Part shown: positions 8,517 through 17,161 of the stretch, in pieces
Position numbering within the stretch: position 1 is the stretch's first letter
Layout: each line of letters begins with the position of its first letter
NCBI GenBank assembly: GCA_036310005.1
Contig: JAXJSP010000039.1
Location: 1 to 64,000, forward strand
DNA length: 64,000 nucleotides
Direction: 5' to 3'
Source: JAXJSP01 sp036310005
GTDB taxonomy: Bacteria > Bacillota > Clostridia > Oscillospirales > Acutalibacteraceae
The notes under the pieces: model-generated
Told to the model about the DNA's origin: nothing
What the model saw: only the letters and a program-made list of their open reading frames with translations
Databases searched by the model: none
Translations under genes and position numbers: made by a program

Positions 8517-8544
8517 TTGAAAAGTATTGTAATTTTAATATAAT
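8517..8544 (+). promoter_or_regulatory. Promoter of uxaBAC with possible AraC operator
   Basis: TTGAAA (8517-8522), 16-bp spacer, TATAAT (8539-8544). AAGTATTG just inside the spacer is the inverted copy of CAATACTT upstream near 8430, and related TTTTGAAnGATTT units occur near 8417 and 8469. These may be operator sites for the neighbouring AraC regulator. Confidence 0.55.
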
Positions 8545-8579
8545 ATGATTATAATTTTAATATGTAAGAGGGTAATAAT

Positions 8580-9854
8580 ATGAAAAATCAAAAAACCGTA
8601 TCAAGACCTATAAAAGTAATTCAATTCGGTGAAGGCGGATTTCTGCGTGGCTTTGCCGACTGGATGCTGCAAAAACTCAACGATATTAACGAATTTAACG
8701 GTAATGTTGTTGTAGTACAACCTATTGAACAAGGTATGTGTGATGCACTCAGTGAACAAAACTGTCTTTACACTCATATTATCCGCGGCAGCGAAGGTGT
8801 TGAAATTACTAAAGTTGATGTGATTTCTTCATGCGTTAAGCCTTATGAAAACTTTGAAGAATATTTAAAACTTGCCGATATTCCCGAGGCACGCTTTATA
8901 ATTTCAAATACTACAGAGGCCGGCATAACATTCAGCGCCGATGATAAAATCACAGACACACCGCCTGCTACATTCCCCGCAAAACTGACTCTTCTTATGA
9001 AAAGAAGATTTGATAACAATCTAAAAGGCTTTATTCTTTTACCGTGCGAACTTATTGACCATAACGGAGATAATTTAAAAAGAACTGTACTTCAATATGC
9101 TGAGTTGTGGAATTTAGGCGACGATTTTAAGAACTGGATAGAAAATGAAAATATTTTCTGCAACACGCTTGTTGACAGAATCAACACCGGTTATCCGCGC
9201 GACGAAAAAATAGAACTTGGATACACCGACAATCTTATTAATACTTCTGAATATTTTCATCTTTGGGTAATTGAAACCGACTATGATTTAGAAAGCGAAA
9301 TTCCTTTTTCAAAGGCAAATCTTAATGTTATAATTACAAAAGATGCACTTGAATGTTATCATACCCGTAAGGTTCGCATACTAAACGGTGCTCACACTTC
9401 TATGGTGGCTTATGCACTTTTATCGGGATTTGACACAGTTAAGTCTTGCATGGATGATGAAAAAATGTATTCATTTGTTAAATCTTGCCTTTTTGATGAA
9501 ATAATTCCAACACTTAATATGGATAGAGACGAATTAACAGAATACGCTGAAAATGTACTTATCCGCTTTAAAAACCCATATATTAAGCATTATCTTTCTT
9601 CAATAGCGCTTAACTCCGTAAGCAAATTCAGAGTCAGAGTCTTGCCCTCAATTCTTGAATACAAAAAAATCTTTGGAAAATATCCGAAAAATCTTATGTT
9701 CTCCTTTAAGAAATTAATTGAATTCTACAAAGAAGGTACTCCTAATGATTCCGAAGATGTCATAAAATTTATTAAAGAATCTTCTATTGCTGAAATTCTT
9801 AAAAATGAAACATTGTGGGGTACAGATTTATCAGATATGTTAGGAGAATTCTAA
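8580..9854 (+). CDS. uxaB: Tagaturonate reductase (altronate oxidoreductase)
   Basis: A 424-residue mannitol-dehydrogenase-type oxidoreductase that interconverts D-tagaturonate and D-altronate with NAD(H). The N-terminal FGEGGFLRGFADWML is the family's nucleotide-binding segment. Other family segments are SNTTEAGITF, LPCELIDHNGDNL, NTLVDRINTGYP and the catalytic-site stretch KVRILNGAHTSM. It is shorter than the E. coli enzyme of about 480 residues but has all these blocks. It is the first gene of a three-gene operon with uxaA and uxaC, which together take galacturonate to 2-keto-3-deoxygluconate. No kdgK or kdgA is seen nearby. Confidence 0.93.
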   Translation: MKNQKTVSRPIKVIQFGEGGFLRGFADWMLQKLNDINEFNGNVVVVQPIEQGMCDALSEQNCLYTHIIRGSEGVEITKVDVISSCVKPYENFEEYLKLADIPEARFIISNTTEAGITFSADDKITDTPPATFPAKLTLLMKRRFDNNLKGFILLPCELIDHNGDNLKRTVLQYAELWNLGDDFKNWIENENIFCNTLVDRINTGYPRDEKIELGYTDNLINTSEYFHLWVIETDYDLESEIPFSKANLNVIITKDALECYHTRKVRILNGAHTSMVAYALLSGFDTVKSCMDDEKMYSFVKSCLFDEIIPTLNMDRDELTEYAENVLIRFKNPYIKHYLSSIALNSVSKFRVRVLPSILEYKKIFGKYPKNLMFSFKKLIEFYKEGTPNDSEDVIKFIKESSIAEILKNETLWGTDLSDMLGEF

Positions 9855-9856
9855 CT

Positions 9857-11233
9857 ATGCAAATACATCCATCAGATAATGTTGAAGTGCGTGATGACGG
9901 ACAAAAATATGCACTCAAAACGATTAAAACAGATGAAAATGTTATTAAATACGGTTATCCTATCGGCTCAGCAAAGTGCGAAATTCAAGCAGGCGAAAAA
10001 GTATCTCCAAAAAATTTGCGTTCAAACTTACAGGGTATGGGAGAATGGACTTATACTCCCGCTAAAACCGTATCTATAGGCTCGAAAACTGGAGAATTTA
10101 TGGGATATCTTCGTAAAAACGGAGATGTTGGTATTCGAAATGAACTGTGGATAGTGCCGACCGTTGGTTGCATAAATGACATCGCTAAATCAATTGCAGA
10201 AAAAACAGGCGGCAAAGCACTAACCCACCCTTACGGTTGTTCGCAACTTGGTAATGATTTACATACAACGCAAAAAATTCTATGCGGTCTTATTAAGCAT
10301 CCGAATGCCGGCGGAGTACTCGTACTCGGTCTCGGCTGTGAAGAAAACGGAATCGGTGAAATGATAAAAGTTCTTGGTGATTATGACAAAAAGCGTATCC
10401 GCTTTATCAACATACAAGATTGCAAGGATGAAATTGCCGAAGGAATCTATGTTGCAAATGAACTCAAAGCCATTATAAACACTGACAAAAAGACACCTGT
10501 TCCGATATCAAAATTACGAATAGCAGTTAAATGCGGCGGAAGTGACGGATATAGCGGAATTACTGCAAACCCGCTTGTAGGCAGAGCGATGGAAAAATTT
10601 GCTGACTACGGTGCTACTATACTGATGAGTGAAATTCCCGAAGTATTCGGTGCCGAACAATTGCTTCTTTCTCGCAGCGAAAACGAAGAAGTTTTTAATG
10701 AAGTTGCAAATCTTATCCGCGCCTTTCGTAAATATTTCATTGACCACGGAGAAGGTATTTCAGATAACCCTTCACCCGGAAATATTGCCGGCGGAATTTC
10801 TACGCTTGAAGAAAAGTCGCTTGGTTGTGTGCAAAAGGCCGGTAATGTAATACTTCGCGGTGCTTTAAACTTCGGCGAAATGCCTAAATCAAGCGGAGGA
10901 CTTTATCTTGTAAACGGGCCCGGAAATGATATGGTTGCAGTAACTAATCTTGCTGCATCAGGCGCACATATAATTCTTTTTACAACAGGCAGAGGTACAC
11001 CGCTTGCCGCACCTATACCTACTGTTAAAATTTCTACCAATTCTAATTTAGCAACACGCAAGCCTCATTGGATAGATTTTAATGCCGGAGTACTTTTAGA
11101 TGGTGCTAATATGGACAAACTCAGCGAATATTTATTTAATCTTTGCTGCGATATTGCAAACGGACAAGAACCTAAAAGTGAAGCAAAAAGATATTATGAT
11201 ATTGCCATATTCAAAGATGGTGTAACACTTTAA
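9857..11233 (+). CDS. uxaA: Altronate dehydratase
   Basis: A 458-residue UxaA-family dehydratase that removes water from D-altronate to give 2-keto-3-deoxygluconate using an iron-type metal site. The N-terminal SAF-like domain (residues 1-80; starts MQIHPSDNVEV) is followed by the D-galactarate/altronate dehydratase domain with GYLRKNGDVGIRNELWI, HPYGCSQLGND, LGLGCEENG and KCGGSDGYSGITANP. The start at ATG 9857 follows AGGAG at 9842-9846 and is two bases after the uxaB stop, so the genes are tightly coupled. Confidence 0.95.
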   Translation: MQIHPSDNVEVRDDGQKYALKTIKTDENVIKYGYPIGSAKCEIQAGEKVSPKNLRSNLQGMGEWTYTPAKTVSIGSKTGEFMGYLRKNGDVGIRNELWIVPTVGCINDIAKSIAEKTGGKALTHPYGCSQLGNDLHTTQKILCGLIKHPNAGGVLVLGLGCEENGIGEMIKVLGDYDKKRIRFINIQDCKDEIAEGIYVANELKAIINTDKKTPVPISKLRIAVKCGGSDGYSGITANPLVGRAMEKFADYGATILMSEIPEVFGAEQLLLSRSENEEVFNEVANLIRAFRKYFIDHGEGISDNPSPGNIAGGISTLEEKSLGCVQKAGNVILRGALNFGEMPKSSGGLYLVNGPGNDMVAVTNLAASGAHIILFTTGRGTPLAAPIPTVKISTNSNLATRKPHWIDFNAGVLLDGANMDKLSEYLFNLCCDIANGQEPKSEAKRYYDIAIFKDGVTL

Positions 11234-11261
11234 TCAATTTTAATTTCACAAGGAGGAAATT

Positions 11262-12650
11262 ATGAGTTATATTAATAATGATTTTTTACTTACTACAAAG
11301 ACTGCAAAGGTACTTTACAATGATTATGCAAAAGACATGCCTATTTTTGACTATCATTGTCACCTGCCCGAAAAACAAATTTTAGAGAACAAGCCTTTTA
11401 ACGACCTTTTTGAAATCTGGCTTGCGGGCGATCATTATAAATGGCGTCTTATGAGAAACTACGGTATAAGTGAGCAATTTATTACCGGCAAAGCATCTAA
11501 TAAGGATAAATTCTTAGCATACTGCAAAGTATTAGGTACTGCTTTCGGTAACCCGCTTTACCACTGGTCACAGATTGAACTCCAAGAATTCTTTGGCTGT
11601 GAAAAAGAAATCAACGAGCAAAATGCACAAGCCATTTGGGAAGAGTGTAATGCTTATATTTTAGAAAACAAACTTACTCCGCAAAAATTAATTGAAAGTT
11701 CAAATGTTAAACATCTGTTTACAACCAATGAAGTTTTTGATGACCTTACAACATTTGAAAAAATCAAGGAAAAAGGATATAACTTTACTGTTGCACCTGC
11801 TTTCAGAGCTGATAAAATAATGAACATTGAAGCCGACGGGTATTTAAATTTTGTTTTTAAACTTTCTGAACTTACTTTTTCAATCAATAATATTTCGGAT
11901 CTTGAAAAAGCACTTGAAAATCGCCTCAATGAGTTTATTAAAGTCGGCTCAAAGGCCAGCGATATTGCAGTTGAGAGAATTTGTCCCGTAACTTCGCAAG
12001 AAAAGGCTAATGAAGTTTTTGTTAAAGTTCTCGGCGGCGCTAAACCTTCATTACAAGAAAGCGAAATATTCAAAGGATATATTACATATTTCCTTATGAA
12101 AATGTATGCTAAATATAATATCGCTACAGAGGTACATATAGGTGCTATGCGTAATAACAATACCAAAATGTTGAATGCACTCGGACTTGATACAGGTTTT
12201 GACAGTATTTCTGATACAAACAGCATTACCAATCTTTCACGACTTATGGATAAACTTAATCTTGAAGGATGCTTACCGAAAACTATTATATTTAACTTAA
12301 ACCCGAAAATGAATTCAGAGATTATGTCGCTTATCGGTTGTTTTCAAAGTGATGAAGCCAGAGGAAAAATTCAATACGGTCCAGCGTGGTGGTTCCTTGA
12401 TAACAAGGTTGGAATGGAACAGCATCTTCGCGATCTTACTGCAACAGGACATATTGCAGTATTTGTCGGTATGCTTACAGACAGTCGTTCATTACTCTCA
12501 TATCCGAGACACCACTATTTCCGCAGAATTCTGTGCGAGTATTTGGGCGGCATGATGGAAAACGGTGAGATGACTTCGGATATTTCTTTTGTAGGAGAAG
12601 TTGTCAAAGATATTTGCTTTAATAATTCAGTAGAATATTTTGGCGTTTAA
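11262..12650 (+). CDS. uxaC: Uronate (glucuronate/galacturonate) isomerase
   Basis: A 462-residue uronate isomerase that converts D-galacturonate to tagaturonate and D-glucuronate to fructuronate. Diagnostic segments include the N-terminal metal-binding FDYHCHLP (residues 29-36), WRLMRNYGI, FTTNEVFDD, EVHIGAMRNNN and the C-terminal SYPRHHYFRRILCEY. The length matches the family (about 465). An AAGGAGG site precedes ATG 11262. It closes the uxaBAC operon before a terminator. The presence of a GH10 xylanase nearby fits glucurono- or galacturono-containing polysaccharides as the source. Confidence 0.95.
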   Translation: MSYINNDFLLTTKTAKVLYNDYAKDMPIFDYHCHLPEKQILENKPFNDLFEIWLAGDHYKWRLMRNYGISEQFITGKASNKDKFLAYCKVLGTAFGNPLYHWSQIELQEFFGCEKEINEQNAQAIWEECNAYILENKLTPQKLIESSNVKHLFTTNEVFDDLTTFEKIKEKGYNFTVAPAFRADKIMNIEADGYLNFVFKLSELTFSINNISDLEKALENRLNEFIKVGSKASDIAVERICPVTSQEKANEVFVKVLGGAKPSLQESEIFKGYITYFLMKMYAKYNIATEVHIGAMRNNNTKMLNALGLDTGFDSISDTNSITNLSRLMDKLNLEGCLPKTIIFNLNPKMNSEIMSLIGCFQSDEARGKIQYGPAWWFLDNKVGMEQHLRDLTATGHIAVFVGMLTDSRSLLSYPRHHYFRRILCEYLGGMMENGEMTSDISFVGEVVKDICFNNSVEYFGV

Positions 12651-12692
12651 TTTAACATTTGATAATATCATTATATACTGACTAAAATTACT

Positions 12693-12731
12693 ATGCACCC
12701 CAACTACATTTCTCTTTTGGGGTGCATTTTA
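12693..12731 (+). terminator. Intrinsic terminator after uxaC
   Basis: ATGCACCCCAA (12693-12703) pairs perfectly with TTGGGGTGCAT (12717-12727), followed by TTTTAAATTTT. Confidence 0.85.
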
Positions 12732-12832
12732 AATTTTAAAGTAATCAAAATAATTCATTTGAATAATAGCAAAAAATGTCGAGAAAATTTAAACTTGAAT
12801 TTTATAAAATAAATGCAGCGGGTGGTGATAGA

Positions 12833-13711
12833 ATGCACGAACAGATTAAGGCAGTACAAAGAATGCAGGAATTTATAGAAGAGCATCTGTGTGAAGAAAT
12901 TTCTTTTACAGATGTAGCGAAAGTATCTTTGTTTTCTCCGTGGCACGCACGAAGGTTATTTTTAGAATATACGGGAGTAACGCCGGCTGAATACATCCGT
13001 AAATTAAGACTAAAACAATCTGCATTAAAATTGCGTGACGAGAATATAAAGGTACTTGATGTAGCATTAGATTACGGTTTTAACAGCGTTGACGGATATC
13101 AAAGAGCATTTTTTAAAGAATTCGGTTGCAACCCGAGAGAGTATTCTGCAAACCCCGTTCCCTTGCATTTGTTCACGCCCTATGGAGTAAAATTCAAATA
13201 TTTAGAAAGGAAAGAAACTAAAATGAGTACAAAAAATGTATTTATTCAAGTAATTGACAAGCCGAAAAGAAAGGTAATAATTAAACGAGGTAAAACTACT
13301 ACTGACTATTGGACTTACTGCGAGGAAGTGGGATGTGATGTTTGGGGAGTTTTAGTCAGTATGAAATCTCTTTGCGGTGAGCCGGTTTGTTTATGGTTAC
13401 CGAAAAAATATATAAAACCCGCAACGAGCGAATATGTACAGGGTGTTGAAGTTTCAGAAGATTACAACGGGCCGATTCCGGAAGGCTTTGATATAATCGA
13501 ACTTCCCGCTTCAAAATATCTTATGTTTCAAGGAGAACCGTTTAATGAAGAAGATTATCAACAGGCTATAAGTGAAATTTGGGAGGCAGAGAAAAAATAC
13601 GATCCGTCAGTTATCGGTTATCAATGGGACAAAGAAAACCCGAAAATTCAACTTGAACCGATAGGTGCACGTGGATATATAGAACTGTTACCTATATGCA
13701 CAAAAATATAA
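12833..13711 (+). CDS. AraC-family regulator with GyrI-like effector-binding domain
   Basis: A 292-residue protein with an N-terminal AraC-type DNA-binding domain (residues 1-110; second helix-turn-helix near DYGFNSVDGYQRAFFKEFG) and a C-terminal GyrI-like/BacT effector-binding domain from about 140 to 292 (YMEL-like ends, PLPASKYLMF-like core here ELPASKYLMFQGEP). This is the Rob/MarA-plus-GyrI design, which binds amphipathic compounds or drugs and often activates efflux or stress genes. The start at ATG 12833 has GGGTGGTGAT just upstream; an earlier in-frame ATG at 12776 lacks a site. No transporter is adjacent, so the target is unknown. Confidence 0.85.
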   Translation: MHEQIKAVQRMQEFIEEHLCEEISFTDVAKVSLFSPWHARRLFLEYTGVTPAEYIRKLRLKQSALKLRDENIKVLDVALDYGFNSVDGYQRAFFKEFGCNPREYSANPVPLHLFTPYGVKFKYLERKETKMSTKNVFIQVIDKPKRKVIIKRGKTTTDYWTYCEEVGCDVWGVLVSMKSLCGEPVCLWLPKKYIKPATSEYVQGVEVSEDYNGPIPEGFDIIELPASKYLMFQGEPFNEEDYQQAISEIWEAEKKYDPSVIGYQWDKENPKIQLEPIGARGYIELLPICTKI

Positions 13712-13751
13712 AACATCCCCCAAAAGTGACATACTTTTGGGGGATGTTTTT
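13711..13751. terminator. Strong bidirectional terminator
   Basis: A perfect 16-bp stem (13712-13727 with 13733-13748), loop GACAT, with T-rich tails on both strands, between the convergent GyrI-type regulator and nfnB-type genes. Confidence 0.9.
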
Positions 13752-13770
13752 AGTATTCGTATTTTTAAAC

Positions 13771-15189
13771 TTATTTAGATAAATATTCATCAATTGATTT
13801 TGCGGCGGTTTTTCCGGCGCCCATAGCAAGAATTACTGTTGCGGCTCCTGTTACTGCATCTCCGCCGGCATATACACCCTCTTTAGATGTCGCGCCTGTT
13901 TGTTCCTCAACAATAATACCGCCTCTGTTATTTACATCAAGTCCTTTAGTTGTATTGATTATTAAAGGATTGGGGCTTGTACCTATAGATATAATAACAG
14001 TATCAACATCCAAAACAAATTCGCTGCCTTCAATCTCAACAGGTCTTCTTCTACCGCTTTCATCAGGCTCGCCGAGTTCCATAGCAACACATTTTAAACC
14101 TGTTACAGTTCCGTTTTTAACATCTTTCTTATCTTCGAGATTGTTATAACCTAATATTTCAACAGGGTTATTTAAGAGTTTAAACTCTGCTCCTTCTTCT
14201 ATTGCATGCTCAACTTCCTCTTTTCTTGCAGGAAGTTCTTCAAGAGAACGACGGTAAACAATATATACCTTTTCTGCTCCTAATCTCAGTGCTGTTCTTG
14301 CAGCATCCATAGCAACATTACCGCCACCGACCACTGCAACATTCTTAGATTTCATTATAGGTGTATCAGAATCGTTCATATAAGCCTTCATTAAATTACT
14401 GCGAGTTAAATACTCATTTGCAGAATATACGCCTTTAAGTGATTCTCCGGGTATTCCCATAAACCTCGGCAAACCGGCACCTGAACCGATAAATACTGCT
14501 TCAAAACCGTCTTCAAACAACTCATCAATTGTTATAGTTTTACCTATAACTACATTTGTTTCGATTTTAACCCCGATATTTTTTAAAGCATCAACTTCTT
14601 TTTTTACAATTGCCTTTGGCAATCTGAACTCAGGTATACCGTATACTAATACACCGCCGGCTAAATGCAACGCTTCGAAAATTGTGACATCATAACCTTT
14701 TTTTGCTAAATCTCCCGCACAGGTTAATCCGCTCGGGCCTGAGCCTACGACTGCAACTTTATGTCCGTTCGGTTCGGGAATTGTTACATTCTCAAAACTG
14801 TGTTCATTGTGCCAATCTGCAACAAATCTTTCAAGTCTTCCGATGCCGACAGGTTCGCCTTTAATTCCTCGTACGCATTTTTTTTCGCATTGATTTTCCT
14901 GAGGACATACCCTACTGCATACAGCGGGCAAAGATGATGATTTTGAAATAATTTGATATGCTGCCTCAAAATCGCCTTTTTTAACCTCATTAATAAATTC
15001 GGGAATATGAATGTTTACGGGGCATCCGGAAACACAAGGCATATTTTTACAGTTCAGGCATCTCATAGCCTCATCCATAGCAACATCTTCGGGATAACCT
15101 GTTGCAACTTCTAAAAAGTTCTTATTTCTGACATCAGCGGGCTGACACGGCATAGGATTTTTCTTTAAACTCATATTTGGTGACATCAT
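13771..15189 (-). CDS. nfnB: GltD-like flavoprotein, NfnB subunit of NADH-dependent ferredoxin:NADP+ oxidoreductase
   Basis: A 472-residue protein of the glutamate synthase small-subunit-like family. The N-terminal ferredoxin-type region holds C44, C47, C52, C56 and C91, C95, C101, C105, which can bind two [4Fe-4S] clusters. A FAD-binding GSGPSG (149-154) and an NAD(P)-binding GGGNVAMDAA follow, with a terminal GGDAVTGAATVILAMGAG. Pairing with an NfnA-like gene points to the electron-bifurcating transhydrogenase Nfn, which couples NADH, NADPH and ferredoxin in anaerobes. The start shares one base with the stop of nfnA (TAATG). A role as a stand-alone glutamate synthase subunit is less likely, since no large subunit is near. 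Confidence 0.87.
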   Translation of the reverse strand: MMSPNMSLKKNPMPCQPADVRNKNFLEVATGYPEDVAMDEAMRCLNCKNMPCVSGCPVNIHIPEFINEVKKGDFEAAYQIISKSSSLPAVCSRVCPQENQCEKKCVRGIKGEPVGIGRLERFVADWHNEHSFENVTIPEPNGHKVAVVGSGPSGLTCAGDLAKKGYDVTIFEALHLAGGVLVYGIPEFRLPKAIVKKEVDALKNIGVKIETNVVIGKTITIDELFEDGFEAVFIGSGAGLPRFMGIPGESLKGVYSANEYLTRSNLMKAYMNDSDTPIMKSKNVAVVGGGNVAMDAARTALRLGAEKVYIVYRRSLEELPARKEEVEHAIEEGAEFKLLNNPVEILGYNNLEDKKDVKNGTVTGLKCVAMELGEPDESGRRRPVEIEGSEFVLDVDTVIISIGTSPNPLIINTTKGLDVNNRGGIIVEEQTGATSKEGVYAGGDAVTGAATVILAMGAGKTAAKSIDEYLSK

Positions 15190-16037
15190 TAATTCTCCTT
15201 AAACAAATTGCAAGTTTTTTCATAAGCATGTCTTTCAAACTCGCTGTACATTGAACTTCTTTGCATAGCCTCATCAAAATCTACTTCAAAACCGTCAAAA
15301 TCAGGCCCGTCAACACAAGCAAATTTCGTGACTTTTTTACCGTTTTGGTTTAAAGTTAACCGACATCCTCCACACATACCAGTACCGTCTATCATAATCG
15401 GATTCATAGAAACAGTAGTTTTAATATCGTATGGCTTTGTAGTAGCCACTACAAATTTCATCATAACAAGCGGACCGATAGTAATAACCTCATCATATTT
15501 TTCTCCGCTTTCAATTAATTCTTTTAACGGTTGCGTTACAACGCCTTTTGCTCCGTAAGAGCCATCATCGGTCATTACAAACAATTTATCGGACGCGTTT
15601 TTGAATTCATCTTCTAAAATAATCAAATCTTTATTTCTAAAACCGATAATTGAATGTACCTGACATCCCGAAGATTTAAGTTTTTGAGCAATCGGTAATG
15701 CTATTGCACAACCGACTCCTCCGCCTACAATACAAACTTTTTTAAGACCTTGTGTTATTGTAGCAAGTCCTAAAGGACCAGCAAAATCTTCAATATACTC
15801 ATTTTCATTTTTATTATTTAATTTTTTAGTAGTTGCTCCGACTACCTGAAAAACGATTGTAATTGTACCCTTTTGTCTGTCATAGCCGGCAATTGTTAGC
15901 GGTATTCTTTCACCGTTTTCATCTACTCTTAATATAATAAATTGGCCGGGTTCGGCTTTTTTAGCAACCATAGGTGCATATATTTCCATTAACGTTACAG
16001 TAGGATTTAAAATCTGTTTTTTTAAAATCTTATACAA
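15189..16037 (-). CDS. nfnA: Ferredoxin-NADP+ reductase-like NfnA subunit
   Basis: A 282-residue flavoprotein of the ferredoxin-NADP reductase/dihydroorotate dehydrogenase PyrK-like family. It has a FAD domain (RIPLTIAGY, residues 44-52), a NAD-binding IVGGGVGCAIALP (about 103-115) and a [2Fe-2S] site with C222, C225 and C241. D217 just before the first Cys matches the unusual aspartate ligand described in Nfn. It precedes nfnB with a one-base overlap. The first codons and the GGAGG-type site fit the start at 16037. Alternative: a PyrK-like partner of another oxidoreductase, but the pairing with a GltD-like protein favours Nfn. Confidence 0.87.
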   Translation of the reverse strand: MYKILKKQILNPTVTLMEIYAPMVAKKAEPGQFIILRVDENGERIPLTIAGYDRQKGTITIVFQVVGATTKKLNNKNENEYIEDFAGPLGLATITQGLKKVCIVGGGVGCAIALPIAQKLKSSGCQVHSIIGFRNKDLIILEDEFKNASDKLFVMTDDGSYGAKGVVTQPLKELIESGEKYDEVITIGPLVMMKFVVATTKPYDIKTTVSMNPIMIDGTGMCGGCRLTLNQNGKKVTKFACVDGPDFDGFEVDFDEAMQRSSMYSEFERHAYEKTCNLFKEN

Positions 16038-16104
16038 AATGTATAACCTCCGCTTTTTAGACTTAAACTTATATAATTATACCGCAAATATTAATATATG
16101 TAAA

Positions 16105-16884
16105 CTATAAATTATTATTTTTATGCTGTTTTCCGGTATTATCAATATAGTAATCGTCTTTTAAAATCAGTTCGTCCAATGAAACGAATGTATAACCTTG
16201 TTCTTTCAAATCATTTAAAATAATGTTTAAAGCAGTCGGAGTGTTTTCAATTCCGTTATGAAATAATAAAATTGAACCTGACTGCAGATTTTTTAATGTA
16301 TTATTTACAATTTCATCAACAGTTATATTCTTTTTCCAATCAATTGAGTCACAGTCCCATTGTACATATTCCATTCCTATACTTCTTATTGCATTAACAC
16401 ATGAATTATTATACTCACCGTATGGACCTCTGTAATATACAGGCTGCTTATTTGTGATTTTGTATATTTTTTCGTTACAAAGTTTCACATCTTGCAAAAA
16501 TTCTTGTTCATTTAAAACATCAAGATGTTTATGAGAATTTGAATGATTTGCTATGATATGACCGTTATCGCTTAATTTTTTTGCTTGCTCTTCGTTTTTA
16601 TCTAACCAACTTCCTACACAAAAAAACGCGGCTTTTGCATCGTATTTATTCAAAATATCTATTAATTCATCAGTATCTTCCGCACCCCAAGCAGCATCGA
16701 ATGTTATAGCGATTTGTTTTTTATCATTTTCAACAGAATAAATCGGCAAAACTTTTTGTTGTGCCGATACGTTCACTTGTGTTGATTTTTTTACAAAAAA
16801 TGCAACTATAATAAGTGCAACCATTAAAACAATAATAAAATTAAACAATGTTTTTCTCGTCAATTTCACAGTAATAAATTTCAT
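16105..16884 (-). CDS. PdaB-like polysaccharide deacetylase, membrane-anchored
   Basis: A 259-residue protein: a transmembrane segment at residues 12-33, then a NodB-type polysaccharide deacetylase domain. Motifs are TFDAAWG (catalytic Asp and metal site), HSNSHKHLD (metal His pair), RGPYGEYN, WDCDSIDW and LLFHNG. The TFDAAWGAEDT pattern is typical of the PdaB sporulation/cortex branch, which acts on peptidoglycan outside the cell or in the forespore envelope. I place the start at ATG 16884 after GGAGGC (16888-16893). A small membrane protein gene lies 56 bp upstream on the same strand. Confidence 0.85.
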   Translation of the reverse strand: MKFITVKLTRKTLFNFIIVLMVALIIVAFFVKKSTQVNVSAQQKVLPIYSVENDKKQIAITFDAAWGAEDTDELIDILNKYDAKAAFFCVGSWLDKNEEQAKKLSDNGHIIANHSNSHKHLDVLNEQEFLQDVKLCNEKIYKITNKQPVYYRGPYGEYNNSCVNAIRSIGMEYVQWDCDSIDWKKNITVDEIVNNTLKNLQSGSILLFHNGIENTPTALNIILNDLKEQGYTFVSLDELILKDDYYIDNTGKQHKNNNL

Positions 16885-16940
16885 AATGCCTCCGAAAAAT
16901 ATTTTATATTTCATTTATTAAAGATTTGTGGTAAAATAAA

Positions 16941-17102
16941 TTAAACTAATTGGGCATTTGTTGTTTCCGGTTGTACATTATGTTTGTTTAGTTTGGTTTT
17001 AATAGTTTTTGTTAATATAATTCCGCTGACTGTTAAAATAATAATAGTCAGAATAATAATTAAAGTATTTGTTATACTTTTCTTACTCAATATCTTAAAC
17101 AC
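16941..17102 (-). CDS. Small single-pass membrane protein (53 aa)
   Basis: A 53-codon ORF on the minus strand with GAGGTG seven bases before a GTG start. The peptide has a basic N-terminus (MFKILSKKSITN), one hydrophobic helix over about residues 13-30 and a polar Lys-rich tail ending in QPETTNAQLV. No family is recognised. It precedes the PdaB-like gene by 56 bp on the same strand and could be co-transcribed with it. An in-frame ATG five codons upstream lacks a ribosome-binding site. The low-complexity, AT-rich sequence means the ORF could also be chance. Confidence 0.45.
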   Translation of the reverse strand: MFKILSKKSITNTLIIILTIIILTVSGIILTKTIKTKLNKHNVQPETTNAQLV

Positions 17103-17161
17103 ATCAATACACCTCATAAATTTATATGAGATAATTTTAAAATATAGTATAGGAGTATATT

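Noticed and set aside
11654..12232. Minus-strand ORF of 192 codons opposite uxaC
   Set aside because: Antisense shadow of uxaC; no start signal and no recognisable domain.
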